DNA of 59,706 bases. Source: a virus. The DNA lies in IMG/VR virus record IMGVR_UViG_3300042905_003262, positions 1 through 59,706 of that record; one strand, 5' to 3'. The position numbers were made by a program, and so were the translations under genes. The notes beneath the pieces are model-generated. The model did not search any database. It was not told where the DNA came from and worked only from the letters and a program-made list of their open reading frames with translations. Positions 29,667 through 44,600 of the stretch are shown here, piece by piece; positions within the stretch are counted from its first letter, which is position 1; each line of letters begins with the position of its first letter.

Positions 29667-32600
29667 TCATTTGCCGCCGTAGTTCAGGCGTTTTCGCGCT
29701 TCAATAAGTCGTGCCTTCGCCCTCTCGGCTGCATCGTCTTTCATCGGAACGGGGCGCGGTGGAGTGCTTGGAACTGGCATCGAAGGCGCTGGCGACGGCC
29801 TCGCGGAAGGTGTCGAAGGCGCTGCGGCTGGCGTTGTGGTGCCGAAACGCTCCTCGCGGCCCATGGAGCCGCGCACGGACTTGATGGCGTTGGTCCGAAC
29901 CTCTTTGATCGCGTCGATCATCTGCGGCGTGACCGGCTTACCTGGACGCCAACCAGCCGCCATTAGTTTTCTCCCGGCGTAGTCGGAAAACTTCTGGCCG
30001 ATTTCCTGTTCAAACTTAGTGATTTTGGCCGGGTCTTTGAGGGGAACCTGCTGCATCTTGCCGTCCACTTTCGGGCCGTAAACGTAAAGGTCTGCTTTCG
30101 TGAGCGGGTCGGGATTCCATTGCTGGTCCGGGTTGGTGGCGTTCCACTTTTTAAGCGCGGCGTCAAAAAGTTCCGTGCTGGCCTTGGATGCCACCGGGAA
30201 CAGAACGCGAGTGACGGCATTTCCGCCTCGCTGCACTGGCTGCCCGGCCTCGTTGACTTTGGGCTGACCAATGCCGAGCGAGCGGGAAAGCTCCGATTCG
30301 GCCTTTTTAGCGTCGGCGATTTCGTCTTGGCTGAGACGGTAGGGCTGGCGGATTAAATTCGGGATCGCGCCATTCATCAGGTTTTTCATCAAAAGCTCTT
30401 TAGCCGAGAAGTTTTTACTCCCAGCATCTTCATAAAATTGCATAATACCCGAAATGCCTTGCAGGAATGTCTTTTCCTTCGCCTGAGCGAGGACGTGCCG
30501 CATCATGGAACCGGCGAGCTTGTCGGTGGTGCGGTTTTCGGGCTGGAAGCGGGTCCACTCTTTGAACTCGCGAGCACCGTCAACAAGCGTTGAGAGAGCC
30601 AGCGCGATAGGTTCATAGCGCCCATAGGCAAATTGAATGGGTTTATCCAGTTTTTCGCCCGTGAGCGGGTTTTTGCGGATGATGATAAGGTTTGAGCCGC
30701 CCTCTTGCCGGAGCTGGGAGGCGCGTTCACCAGCATTTGCGACACCAAACGGGCGAGAGCCTGTGATTTCGATAGCCTTTTGGTTGTCGTCGTCGTCACC
30801 CTCAGACATTCCCATGACGATGAACCAAAGAGCCGTCGCCATGACGGATTCGGACACGTCTTTGACCATCGCGCCTTCGCGGTAGGATCGGAACTCGTTG
30901 TTATTGCCCTTGATGGCGTAGTAACCCGACTTGCCGAGGCGATAGAGCAGCATTCCGGCGCTTCCGCCTGCTTTGCGGATACCAGCGCGGTAAATGTTGG
31001 TCGGCGTGCGGACGAAGGGGAGCAGGTAGCGCATGAGGCCACCCACGAATTTAGCCCGCTTGAGCGCATTCGTGACGCCTTCAACGGCCTTCGTGATGTC
31101 GTTTTCGTCCTGGAACGTGAGTTCAGTAGCCTTCTCAAAGGCGTGCTGCCACGACTCGGAGCCGTGCGTTGCAATCTGAGACGCCATGAAGTTTGTCAGA
31201 GCCGCGCCTGCCAAGCCCTGTTTTTTGCCGAGTCGATACGCCATAGCGGCGCTTTCGGCGTGCATGATGAGCGTCTTAGCAAAAGCATCCTGGGCGACAA
31301 GGAAACGGCCTGGAACGCGGACGATACGGCCCAAGGTGCCGCCGAAAGAAGGACGGATGCCGCCCACCTTGTCGAGGTTGCCGCCTTGGAACATGACCGT
31401 GACGGGCTTATCGAGATATTGGTGCTCTACCGGGTCAGCCTCCGTGTCCCATGCGAGCGCAAAGTTGCGCAAGGCTGGCATGATGCCTTTGTAGAAACCG
31501 GCCCAAACGTGCCTAAACTCTCCAAACTGCGGAGCGTTGGGATTGCGGATTGCCACATTTGTGGTCGCTTCCGCGAACCACTGCGGCCCGTAGGCCCATG
31601 CGGTTGAGAGCAGGTTAGAAGCCGTGTTGACGACGTGCGTTTGAGGGCCGGACAAAATGCCGTTGATCCAGTATTCATAAGCCTTGTCGAGCTTGGTAGC
31701 CTCGCGGGTGGAAAGCTCGCGGGCGACACGATAGACCTGCTTCCAATCGGCGGCATTATAGGGCACAAACACCTTTTGGGTCTTTTTGCCGTATGTCCAT
31801 GTAGCCTCATGGAGCCAGTTGGAATTTCGCTGCGATTTCGTTGGGATTGCGGTATTAAGAATGGACTGCACTGCTTCCGCTACTTCTTGGGCGCTGGCGT
31901 TTCGCTTCTTAGCCCTCGTGTTTGCAAGGTCTTCGGCAAGATTGCGCCGTTTGCCGCTCGGAGTTGCCCGCAAGGCATCGTCCATCTCGCTAATGATGCG
32001 CTTACCCCACTGGATGAACTTGCTGAACGTGTTACCTTTGCCGACTTCCTTGGAAACGGCCTGCTTCGCTACGACGTTGCGGAAGTGCTCTGCTGTGTTG
32101 CTTACTTCGGCGACCGAAAGCCCGGTTTCCTTCGCGATAGCGTTGTCGGAGTAGCCGCGAACGCTCATTTCGATGGCCTTTTTGTGAGCCGCCGACTGCT
32201 GGGACAGGTGAACACGGGCGAGGCCAAGAATAGCCTCCTGCATGGCGAAACGGTCATCCACGGACAAGAACAGGTCCGTTTGAGTCAGGCCGTTGCGCTT
32301 CAAGATGGCGTCCACCTTGGCGTCATCCTCGCGGGCGAGTTCTTCCATGACCTCGTTTTGATCCTTGCGAGCCTGGGCTTTCTCAAGCTCACGCTGGGCA
32401 CGTTCGCGTTGAAGCGTGTCTTGTGTCGAGGCGAGGCGGCGCTTGAGTTCCTTGATGGCCGCGAGCTTTTCGGCTCCTGACCACACGTTGACGAGTCTTT
32501 CACGCACCGTCTTGGAACTTGGCGAGAGGATATTCCGCATTGCGTTATCAAGGCGCTGTTGCGGCGTCTCGACCTTATCGACACGAGAGCCGAGCTTGCG

Positions 32601-35600
32601 GGCTGTCTCGCTGGCCTCGCGCATATCGGCCATAAAGAGCAGTTTGGCCTTTGTGCGGCTGGCAGGATTGTCGTTGCCGTCGATCCAGAGCACGCGGGCA
32701 ATCATGCGGCGGGCAATGTCTTCCTCAAGCGAGAGGACGATTCCCTCGCGCATCTTGCCGACGATTTGGTTATAGAGGCGGTCAAAGCCTGCCTGTTCGG
32801 CAATTACCTCGTCAACGGCGGCTTCGATCTTCTGGTAAGAGGCCGTTTCGAGTTCCTTGTCCTCGTAGGTCTGGCTCAGTTTGTCCCATGCGTCACGCGC
32901 ACCGGGCAGGTTGGATGCCTGATTGGCGACGTTGCGGCGTGGTTTCTTGCCAGTGTCGCCCTCTTTGACGGTCGGAGTGGCAAAAAGCGCCTGTCCTGCA
33001 TCAACGCTAGTCCGCATTTGCGGCGTGATGTCCACGCGCCAGATGGGGGTGGTTTTAAAATCACCATCGCGAGGAATTGCAGCTAGCTTGTCCGCTTCGC
33101 TCATTGCGTAAAATTCATCGCGTGAAGTTAGCGCGTCGGGATCGACGTATTCAAGCCATGCCGAATAACTACTGACGTATTTTTTCAGGCTTTCTAAATC
33201 CTCAATCTCACCATTCACCACGCCCGCGCCCCACTGCTTCACATACTTGCCAATTTCTTTCGGCAGGATGGTATCGTAGAAGCCCTTCATGCCTTGGCCG
33301 CCGACTTTCAATTCGTCGCCAGAATAGACGCGGTATCCCATTCCTGGCATATCCGCGATGGCCTTCTCTGCTAACTCCTTGCCCACGGTGTCTGCTAGCT
33401 TGGAGTCAGATAATCCAGCTTGTGAAACAGTTTCGGAGCCGCCCTTAATCCCGATTACCGACCATAGCCCGTCTTGTTGCTTGCGGATATTGAGAGAATC
33501 AACCTGCTTACTGAGGTCAAACCGCTCTGCCTGCGTCTCGCCCGTCGTCCAGCCGATCCACTGCTTGCCAGCGGCCACCGCGTCCGCGAGGGCACGCTTG
33601 AACATCTGGAGCGGCCAGGTGGTGCGGAATGGGGCGTCAGGGATTCGAGCATTCGCAATGTTGTCCAATTTGGACGCCCAATCTTTAGCATATTCAATAG
33701 CCTCGTTTTCCGTGTTTTGAGTAGAAATTGGCTTGCCCGTTGATTTTCTAATAACTACCCAATCGCCAATAAATTGATTGTTGGATGGCTCATATTTAAT
33801 CTCGAAAGTATCATTATAATCAACTTCGCCCTGATACCCCTTCTTCCGCCCTGCCTGATGGCGGTCGCTCTGGATTTCCTCGATGAACGTCCCGGCCTGG
33901 CCCTCGGCGTCCGTGCGGTCGTTCACCCGCATGTGGGCGACGTAGTTCGGCACGTCGGGGAAGTGGCTGGAGGTGTATTCAGGTGGTTCGTTGTAGGCTT
34001 CAGCAGGCGTTTCCGTGATGATTTGGAGGCGCTGCGCTTCCGACAAATCGGCCCATTTGGGTTCACCTCCTCGGCGAACAAAGGTTTCGTAATAAGCGGC
34101 TGCCGCATCCGACATCCCACGCCTCGCTATCGGCATCGCCAGCACCACCTCGCGGTAGTTCTCGCCGCCTGAGAGTTGGTATTGGGAGAATTTGGTGTCC
34201 GTAACTTCGGCTTTGTCGTCACGCATGCGGATCAACCGTTCATGCTCGTTTTTCAAACGGGTGATTTCTGGTCCGTTGCGGACTTCGGTAGGCCATTTAC
34301 TGCGATCTTCTCCATAAACATTGGCTGCGTCTTCTCGGTAGATTCGCATTTGACGCGTCACTTCGTTAATTTGACGAACAAGTTCAGGGTCATACCGATT
34401 TCCTAGCTTTCCCCCCATCCGCACCTCCTCCAGCCTCACCGCGCCATCCGTCGCCAGATATTCCAGCACAGCCTGCTTGGTGATCGGTGACGCCTGCGCC
34501 TCAATCCACGGCAGAATCCCGCTCCATTTCAGTTCCTCGGCCTTGATGCCGGTCTGCGGATTGGTGATGAGGCCCTTGATCGTCGCCACGTCGGCGCGAT
34601 TTGGCATCTTTTGCTCGATAACTTGCGCCAGTTTGGAGTAGAAGGGTTCATTTCGGACAGTTGGGCTGGCCTGCAACGGCTCCTCTACGCCATCGGCGCG
34701 GGAGGATTCAGGGTTGCCAAAATACTTCTCCTCGACCAGTTCATTGAGTTCTGGAAAGAACGTGTCCGATAGATCAAGCCATGAAACATCGCCTGAATTT
34801 ATCTTCTCCACATCAAACTCGATGTCGGCGTGCGTAGCGGCGGAGTCGGTGGCTTCGTGATCAGAAACGCGAACATCAAAAGTCACGGTTAGTTTGCCAG
34901 TGTCTTCATCACGGTCCCAAGACAACCCTTCCCGATCTGCCCACACCTCAGCGTTTGGCCCTTGTTCCGTAGGTTCTGCCAAAACTGTGAAATAGGTCGA
35001 ATTGGAGATGCGGCTGCGTCCTGTCTTGATAATTTTGGCACGACTGAATGCAGAATGATAGGTGTCGCCACGCTGCCAGCCGCGACTCTTAACGCGATCA
35101 AGGAAATTGCGGAAGTAACCGGCGGCAATACGGTTTTGCTCTTTGGTGTCTTCTGCTTCTTGGGCAGCTAAGAACTTTGGATTCTCGTAAATCGGCACCT
35201 CCGCCTCAGAAAGACCGCCCGGTGAAGATTGCAACGGCTCCTTAGTCGCGGCCCACTCTTCTAAGATCGTTTCCGGCGTCTCGGTAGCATTTTCGGCAGC
35301 ATCCATGATTTCCGCGTCCGTGATAGGCGCGAGGGTCATTTTGCCGTCTTGGATCGTCACAAGGGGCGCATAGACGCCGCTTTGAACCGCCTGCATGAAC
35401 TCTTGGCGTGTCAGGTCTGGATTCTTCGACTTCGCGGCAGCATAGACGGCGCTGACTCGTGGCGTGTCGCCTTGCTGGCGTTTGGCGGTCACGAAAGCGG
35501 CGTGGAGGTCTGGAATGGAGACTTTGGGGGCGGCAGGGGTGGCTTGGATGGGTGCCACCTTGCGGCTTTCGGCGGAAGGCAGGCTTTTTGCCAAATCCTT

Positions 35601-38600
35601 TGCATTGCGCACCATTACCTCGCGGCCTGACACGTTGCCGGTAATGCTGTGCCAGCGGTTCCACTCATCCACAAACGACCGCGCCTGTTCAGTAACTTCA
35701 TCGGACTTGCCGAGTTTCGAGAACATTCCAGCCAGTCGATTTGTGAGTTGCGAGTTTGTCGTCCGTTTGGTCGCTATAACGTCAAACACATTGCCTGTTG
35801 ATGTCCTAAACGTGGCCGAGAACTCCGTGAAGTCCTTTTTGATGCTGTCCATGAACTCCTGTTGAACATCGGAAGGCTTTTCCTCGCGGCTTTCTGGTTC
35901 TGCGGCCTCATTGACTCCACGCCAATAAATTCCCCCTCCAGACTTTTCCATCACAACCTCAAATAATGCCAAGTTTGGCCCTGACAAAGTGGACAGAATA
36001 GAATCATCGCCCTTCTTGCGGCCAAGTTTTCTATCTGTTCCCCGCTCGATCCACTCGCCGTCAGAATTGCGCGTGACAATGATGCCGCTTGGCGATGTGC
36101 GATAGGTGCGGGCATATTCGGACTGCCTGTATTTATCGGCGGCGGCCTTCGATCTGGCGTTTTCGGCGGCATCTCGACTGGCTGTCTCCTCAACGATTTT
36201 CGCCATGACCTGCCTCCCTTCGTCTCGCGGCATGATGGCAGTTTTTCCTTCGGTGTCCATTTTAGCCAACGCCAGTGATTCGCGGTCTGCGGCTTGATTT
36301 GTGGAGTTGCGTTTTTCCACATAGACGGACGGATCGCCATTCAGGCGGTGAAAATAGACCGCACGGTTGAAGTCGCCCGTTTTAGCACGCTCTTTTGCCA
36401 CTGCTGCTTCAAGAGTCTCCATCATCGTTGTTTGCGCTGATGTAGGCGGAATAATTTCCGTTTCGGGTTCTGCGGCCATCTCGGGGGATTCGGGCGCGGG
36501 GGAGGCCCACTTCTCAAGTCTGACAGCCAGTTCGTCGGCGTTCAGTTGCCAGAACTTCGCATCCATCTCCAAGGCGCGGCGCATGCGGGACGCTGATGCG
36601 GCAATGTTGCGGTTGTAATCTGGCCCTTTGCGCTCGTATGGCGCGGCCATGGCGAGCAATTCCTGTGGTGTCTTGCCTGCAAGTGTCGTGTCAGCCTGGG
36701 TTTTGAGGCTTGCGGCTTGCGGCGTATCTTCCGCAGCAATAGGGGGGACGGTTTCAACCTTCGTATCCCTTTCCGGCATCGTCGGCTCTACGACCTGCGC
36801 CTTGACGCGCATGATGACAACCTCTGCATCTGGCGAGGTGAGCATGATTGGCCCCTCTCCGCGCTCTGTGCCGCTCTTGATGGCAACTTTCTCGTGTCCA
36901 AGTGCGCGAAAACCTGCCAGCGCATCCATGACGAGTTCAGCGTCAAACGAGCCGACCGCCTCGCCGCCTTCTTGAATGTTGTGCTCGTAGGTTTCGAGGT
37001 TCTGGTTGTTCAAGACTTGGCTCTTAACTCCAAGAGAGCCGTCCTGATTGATGGAAATGGCGACGTAAGGCGTCACGTCCTCGCCTTTGCCCCTAGCAGC
37101 CTTGAAATTGACATCACGAGCAAGAGAACTGGCCTGCTTGAGGATTTGCCACAAGCGCCCCGTGTCGATGCCTTTGTGAATCACTGGAATATCGGCAGGA
37201 ACCACGGCTTTCCAGCCTGGAGGGAATTTCCCAAGTTTTTCATTCTCGGACTGGAGGCCGAGCTTGTTGCCCTTGGTGTTGAACAACATCGGATCGTCTG
37301 CCTTGCCAAACCCTTCAAAGGGAATCGTGAATAGCATCTTTCCATTGGTGGCGACAAGCACATCACCAAAGTCTGCTACCTGCATGATTGTTTGGCGCGT
37401 TTCGTCAGTGCTGGCAAACATGCCCGCCACCTTTACAACGTCTGCCTTGCCAAGTTTGCCGCTTTTGAGTGTCGGGATACCAGACTGGCGAATAGGATTC
37501 AGGGTCGGCGCGTCTGCCGATGGCGTTGTTGTCGGAAAACTCTTGGCAATCTTGGCAAAATTCTGGAGCGTCTTCTTGTCGTTCCAAAGGGTAAAAGTGC
37601 CGTCGCCTGGAATCTCGATCACCACCTTGCTTTCAGATGGAACGCTGGCGCGCACAGCCGCTTCAATATCGACTTTTTTGGCTTTGGGGTCGAGATTGTA
37701 TTTCTCGCGCAGTTTCGCCATTGCTATCCCGACATTTGGCGTGGTCGATTTGTCGCTAAGGCCCATCAGTTCAACCAAGTCTTTGCGAACGTCGCCAAGT
37801 TTGGCCTCGTCCGGCGCTGCCGCAATAGCATCGTCCAGTTTTTCGAGAAGATAGGTCTTCATGGCCCGCAACGCCTTTGTGTCGGCGGGCTTCTTTTCCT
37901 TCACAGGCTCCGGCATCGCCTCTTCCTTGGCTACGGCGGCAGCTTGGGGCGGTGTGAGGTCTGGCAGGGCGGCTAGTTGCGTGGAAACTTTGTCTTTTTC
38001 CGTTCCCATGCCTTTTCGCAGAGTGTAGCGAAGGGCTTCGCGCAACTCGTTGTAAATCTTCTGGTGTGGGGTGTTGAAAATTAGCTGCCCGTCTGCGGTC
38101 TTGGCTCCGACATCTTGCACTAGCTGCATCACGGCCTCCGTGTCGGCCTGATTGACAGCCAAGCGGATTACACGTTGCGGCATGTCCACGCGGCTTTGTT
38201 GGCTAGCGTTCATACCTAGCCACTCGCCAACGAATTGAGCCAGCGGCGAGGCGTAAGGCTCGGACTTGGTTTCTGCTGCGGCTGGCTCGGTATCATTTGA
38301 TACCTCGCGGGTGGTTTCTGACTCGGTGAACGCGGCCTTGATTTTTGCAAAGTCCACATTGCCGTTTTCAGGGTTCATTGCCCCCAACTTGGTCAATCCT
38401 TGCTGCCACTTCGGAGACATGCCGCCTTCAAACTTGGCAGTCTTGCCGCTAATGAAGTCAGCCAGCTTTGCAGTGTTGTAGGCATTGGCAAACTCGTCTC
38501 CAAATATTTCGTTGATCCACGCTACCGCCTTAGAGTCGGCATTGGCAATTAGAGAGCGATCAGATGCCAGTTTATCAGCCTCTTTAGATGCTTGGCTCGA

Positions 38601-41600
38601 TTCCCTTGCCTGTGACTCAGACTCGAAAATAACCGTCTGGAGCATCCTGAGGGCATCAGAATCCATGATGGTGAGTTCCGACTGCAAACGCTCGCCCTTC
38701 TGGTTCATGCGCGACGGCTTTAGACCTGCGTCAGTAAATGCGGTGTGCATCATGTCGCGCTCGTCAATCGTCCAACGGGTGTTGAAGCCCGGCTTCACTA
38801 AACGATCCTTGCGAAGCGTCCATGTTTTGCCATAGCCATCCATCAACGCGACGATTTTTGCGCGGAGTTTAGCAAAGTTTTCTTCGTAGGCTGCATTAAG
38901 TCGTTTCCGTGCTGCCGCATTCGCGTCCTCGGTGGAAACTTCTTCATCCTCCTCTTTCACGAGCATTTGACTGTCACCAAACGGAACACCGTTCAAAACC
39001 TGCTGGTCGGTGAGCTTACTGATGCTGTAGAGGCCATAGAGCGAGTCGCCAATCTTGAACAATCCTGGTAGAACCTTCGTCACGGGCGCATTGCCCCCGT
39101 AGTAGGCGCGAAACCACTTGGAAACCATTTCCTCTGTCACGGGAATGTTCGCCTCTGCGGTTGCGGGCGTGTCGGCTTTGGCTTTCGATTTGGTAACTAC
39201 ATCCAGCGCAGCCTTAATGTCGTCGGGGTGCTCCGTAACAAGAATAGCATCAATCTTCGCCGATGACGGTTGGCGCAAGAGTTCCTTATTGAGTTGCGAA
39301 AGCTGATTGGCGCTCAGTTTATCGAGACGATCTTTGTTGTTGACTGTCAAGGCGTCGAGTCGTGCGCTTTCCTCGTCGGAGATGATGCCGGTTGGCGGCT
39401 GATTGGCCCCTAGAAACTCAATGGCGCGTTGCAGCGTCTCGAATGGCATTCCGCCGACAAGCTCTGCGCCGGATGGCGTGTCATAGGCATGGAAGATGGG
39501 GCTGCCGCGAATACCAGTCTTCTCAACGATCACGAACTTGGCATCTCGATACGCTTCGGTAGCGCCTCTCTTGATGGCCCTGGACAACTCGGTTGATTTG
39601 CCTTCGTCCTGCTCATTCGCGAAAGCTGGAGCCGCCCCCTGTTCAGGAGACGACTCCGTAACTCCTTCCGCGCTTGGTGGACGAGATGAAACTTGGTCAA
39701 GCTCCCCGTAGATCGTAGGCCAGTGCGGATTCTCTTCGAGCGTCGAGTCAAAGCCAGACATCAAGCGCCAGAAAGCTCTGGTGTACTGCCGGAGTGCGCC
39801 ATTCGGAGCAAGTTTGTCGAGCCGTTGCGCCAGTTCTTCCGGCTTGCGAAGTCCGAGATCAATCAAGGTGCTCGCAGCCTTCATCATGGCATCGCGTCGA
39901 TCCTTGGGCAGGTCAGACTGAGCCAATGGCTTTACGGTCGGAGATGCGAACAGGCCAGCAAATGCTTCACCAAGGGCAGCATCGCCTTCGTCCATTTCCT
40001 GCGCTTTTGGCGCTTCTGCTGTCGGTTTGGCGACTTCGGGGGCAGGCGACTCCAGTTTCCACCCTCCAACGGCGGCTTGCGGCTCAACATCGCCTTCGTT
40101 CTCGCCTTCCATGCCCATGACTGGCGTTTCACCCTCAAACGAGATGACTGGCCCCATGCTGCCCTGACTGTCCATGATGATGTCGCCAATCTTGACGGTT
40201 GGGCTATCAAGGTCGGTGCGTTCCCGCTTCTTGGGCGGAGTTGAGTCATTTGGCAGGGCGTTCACCTCGGCCATGGTCATGCCTGAAACCTTTGCGACCT
40301 GCGCAGGCTCCATGCTGGTCTTATCTGGCCCAATCTGAACGTCAAAATTGCCGCCTCCTGTCCGATAAAGCACAAGCATGGGTGTTCCGTTGCGAGTCTT
40401 GCCACGCCACACGGCTGGCGTCTTGAGGAAGGCTAGGCGCTTTTGCCACGCCTCTAGGCGCTTGCCCGCCGCCTGCATGGATTCGGTCATTTCTGGCGGC
40501 GTTCCAGCGCGAGGCTTACCGTTCTTGAAGAAGTACTTGGCAGCGCGGGCGTTGTGATCTGCCACCATTTGAGCCAGAGCCTTCTCTTGAGCCTCAACGG
40601 TTGCCTCGCCTTTCGTCATCGTTTTGGCGTTTGTTGGCATTGTGCTACCGCCTTCGGTCATCACCTGCATGAACCCTTGCGAGTTTGGCGGCGAAATGAC
40701 GATGAATTGATTACCATTCGCGTCCGTAGCCGCATCACCGACAGTCCAGCCTGCCTCATCATTGCCACTTGACTCTTTCTCAGTATTGATAGAAACTGGA
40801 TTCGCAACGGTTGTTGACGACCCTTCAACCGGCTTACCGGAAGTGCTCACGGCCCCGGCGTTTTGAGTTTGCGCAGGCTCAGCGTCGGGGCTGATGCTTT
40901 TCTCGAAGGCGTCGAGGGCATCCGAGACGAGCTTAATGTCTTGATCCACCTGGGCAATCAGGTCATTCCGGGCGGACTCGGACTTGATGCTCGCGAACTG
41001 CTTCCGCAAGTCTCTCAAAAGTGCGAGAACGTCGTCAAGAAACTTGCGCCACTTGTCGGCGAGGTCTTTACCGATGACCTGCTCCGTCATGGTGCCGTCC
41101 TTCATAGCTTCGAGCATGGCGCGATAATACTCGTGGCCGCCGTGGTCTGGATTGAGCGGCTTCGGTTCGAGATCGCGAGCAACACGGCGAACCGAATATG
41201 CCTTCTCGATCTTCTTTTGGACATCTTCTGGAAGCTGGCCCCAAATGTCTTTCACGCGGGCGTCGCCAAGCTGCTCAACTACGAACTTGTGAATCAGCTC
41301 GTGGCGGAAGAATTGGCGGGCCTGAGCAGCGGCGTTGTCGGCGTCGGTGGAATCGCCAACAAAACGAGCCAATGCCGTCTCGGGATTGATAATCAACGCC
41401 TGTTCACGGCGGCCCCATGCGAAGTCAAAGGCCGGATCATCGGTGAGCACAATGGGGAGATGCCCATTGTAGCGGCGCAGACCATCAATGATGGCCTTGG
41501 CGGCAGCGGTGGCTTTGGGCTTATCGCCAGCGGATGCGGCCTGGACAATAGCAGCCATGCGAGCGTGTGCTTGCCCGATGAGTTCGCGGCCTTTGGGCGC

Positions 41601-44600
41601 TTCCGTGTCCACTTCCGCAGGTGCCGTTTCTCCTACTGTCGGGGCGGTTTCGGCGGCTGGAATGTCCGCTTTCGTGGCGGTTTGCGGCTGGCTGGCCTGC
41701 ATGAACTCCGCCAGCGTCGGGGCATAGAAGGATTCACCCTCGCGAACGGCTTTGGCTTGAGTGCGGACAGCCTCGTTGTAGTTCACCAGTATGGTGCGCA
41801 GCACGCCGGGGCCGATCTTCATTTTGGCGGCAAGGCGCGTGATGATGTCTTTCGCGGCTTCCGCATCCGCCATAGAGCCTTTGTCGGTCTGGCTTTTCTT
41901 GATCTTGGCCGCGTAAGCAAAAGCGTCGGCATCGTCTACGGTGGCAAATTCCGCGTAAGACGCTTGGCCTCCTGCGCCTTTACCAATGGCCTTGCGTTGC
42001 AATGGGGGTGCTTTGCCAAGTGCGGGGCGAGTAGCTACTGCTTTAGCGGCTCCCGGCGTCGGTGCAACCTTGGCTTGCCGGTCTGGTGAAGCGCCTTCCA
42101 CCGCCCCCTCCGATGCGGATGGACCCGACTGCACTTTGGGGGCGGTTTCAGGCGCGGGAGCGGGTTGTTTGGCTTGCTTTGGCGTGACTTTCAAGGAGTC
42201 TGCGTGCATGGAGAACTCACCAGATAGATTTGTGTATAAGTAATCCTGTGCGACATTACCTTCAGTGGTGTCTCTCACCACCTTTGATCCATCTAGCTGA
42301 ATCTCAACTCGGCCCGTGCGAGCGTTGCCATTGCCATCTACCCATTCTACGGTATCGCCTTTGTTTAGAGCTTTGAAGAAATCTTCATTAGCCTTTACGT
42401 TGAGCGCAGCCTGCATGTCTTCCCAAGCATCGCGGGTCATCCCAGCGGCTTTTGCAGCGGCTTCTCTTTTTTCTTTTGTTGCTTGGCGGTCTATATCCCC
42501 ATCAGCATCTCTTACAATATAGGATTTTCTTTCAGCATTACGCTTCCGATGAATTTCCGATGGATCGGCTGGCGTTGCTGCTGGCGTGGCGGCGGCTTCT
42601 GGCTCGGAAATGATGGTTGTGGCAGACTTGAGTTTTACCCCATATTTGTCTGCAATCGCTTGAGTATTGTTGTCTGCGAGATGCTTGTCCAAAAATTCAA
42701 GCTCGGCCTCTTCATCTTTGGACAATTGGCGTGAGATAGTGGCAATCGTTTTAGCATCTCCAGCTTTTCCATCTCTCTTCCACGTTAGTTCGTTCTGGCG
42801 ATTTTGCGCGAGCTTGCGAAGGCGGGTGCCAGACATCTCTTGTTTGGGCTTAGGCTTTGGTTTCGGCCTATTGATCGCCTGGATTCGCTCGGCTTCGGAC
42901 TGCCCGATGGTGAGGTCAGGCAACGCGCCCTTGAGCCAGTCGCGGGCCTCATCCGTGATAATGATTTGATCGACTCCGGCCTTGTTTGTGCGGGTATAGA
43001 TGAGCGGCGCGGGAGAATTTGCACCACCGGCAGGAACAAGTTTGCGGTTTTTGTCGAGCTTGACACCAAGTGCGCGCATCTGCGTCTCTGTGAGGGATGC
43101 AGAATCGGTGATTTCGCCGGATGCAATACCGGCCACTGCATCCATGGCAGCGCGAGCTTTGGCGTTGATTCCGCTCTCTTGGCCTTTCGGCACGGTGCGA
43201 ATCACGGCAGGCATCGCTTGGATGGACTCAGGAGCCGTAGGGTTGAAAGCCGCAATCGCAGCCTGAACGGCAGCCCTTTCTTCGGGAAGTGGTCCGGCGT
43301 AGGGATTTGTAGCTTCGGGAGCTTCGGGAGCTTCCGGCGCAATGTCTGGAGGCAAACCACCTGCACGGCGATCCATCCTGTCCTTCAAGGCTTGCATACC
43401 GCCACCCATGAGGCCAGAGGCAACGACAAGCTCAGGCAAGCCGGTGATAAAATCGCGCACTACATCATCAGGATTTCGCCCTTCCGCGTAGCCCTGTGCG
43501 AGCTGCGACATGGCCTCGTCAATGACCTCTTCGGGGATTTCATCAAGCGCACCTTTGGTGATAGCTTTCCCGCTGGACATAAAACCGGCCACCATGGCGC
43601 GGACCGAAGCGCGGGCCTCGGGATTGTTGGCAAGAGCCGTGACACCACCGGGGAAGAGCTTTGTAAGTCCCGCCGTCATGGCTCCGGCTGCGAGCGATGC
43701 AGGCGCAGAGGCTTTCCATGCTTCCATGTGGCTTTTACCCTCGTTGCGAAGGGTGTTGTAAGCCTCACCGTAGAGCGAGCCTGCCGTTTGCGCCCCGCCA
43801 AAGATCATGCCACCTGCCATGGAACCAGTGGCGACCGTGGCAGCGACACCGGGAGCCATGCGGGCAATCGTGCCCGCAATGCTGCCGGCCAAGCCCGTGT
43901 TGGAGAGTTGCTCTTGGGTGTTGACCAGTGAGGCCGCGTTTTCGGCGTTTGCTGCCGCCAATTTAGACCAACCTTCTCCAGCCACAGGAATGTTGCCCGT
44001 CAAAGCCGCAGTCGTGCCGAGAACTGCCTGCGTGACATCCATGAAGCCTGCCGTGACGTTGGAGGCGATCAAATCAGCCCATCGGCGGAAGAACGAACGC
44101 CCCTTCATTTGCTCCTGATACATCAAGGCTTGATCCACGGCATCCATGGCGGCGAATCCGTTCTTGCCGCCTACCTTTTGGTCCTCCTCAATCAAATGGT
44201 CGCGCCATTCGTTGAAATCAGTTCCAAAAGCTGATTGTTTCGCAAAGGCGGTAAGCAAGCCTTCGCCGTATTGGCGACGGTAGGACGGCCAGAGCTTCAT
44301 TGCCTCGGCCTTTTGTTCCGGCGTGCCGTCTGCGGCTTCGATGACTTTCTTGAATGCCTCCTCGTCACCGCCAAGGACAGGATTCGGAATGATGGCACCG
44401 TTTGGCAGCCTGCGAACCGGCTCCAGCATATCCGTAATGCCGAGCTTTTCGCGCAATGGCCGCGTCAATTCGGCGGACTTCTCGGCTTTCTCGGGGTCCA
44501 ACGGACTCGACCAATCAAGTTGACGGCGAGTCTCCATGTAGTTTCGGGCCTCTTTCTCATCAAGTCCCATCTCTTTGACCTTGGCCTTGAAGTTTGCAGG

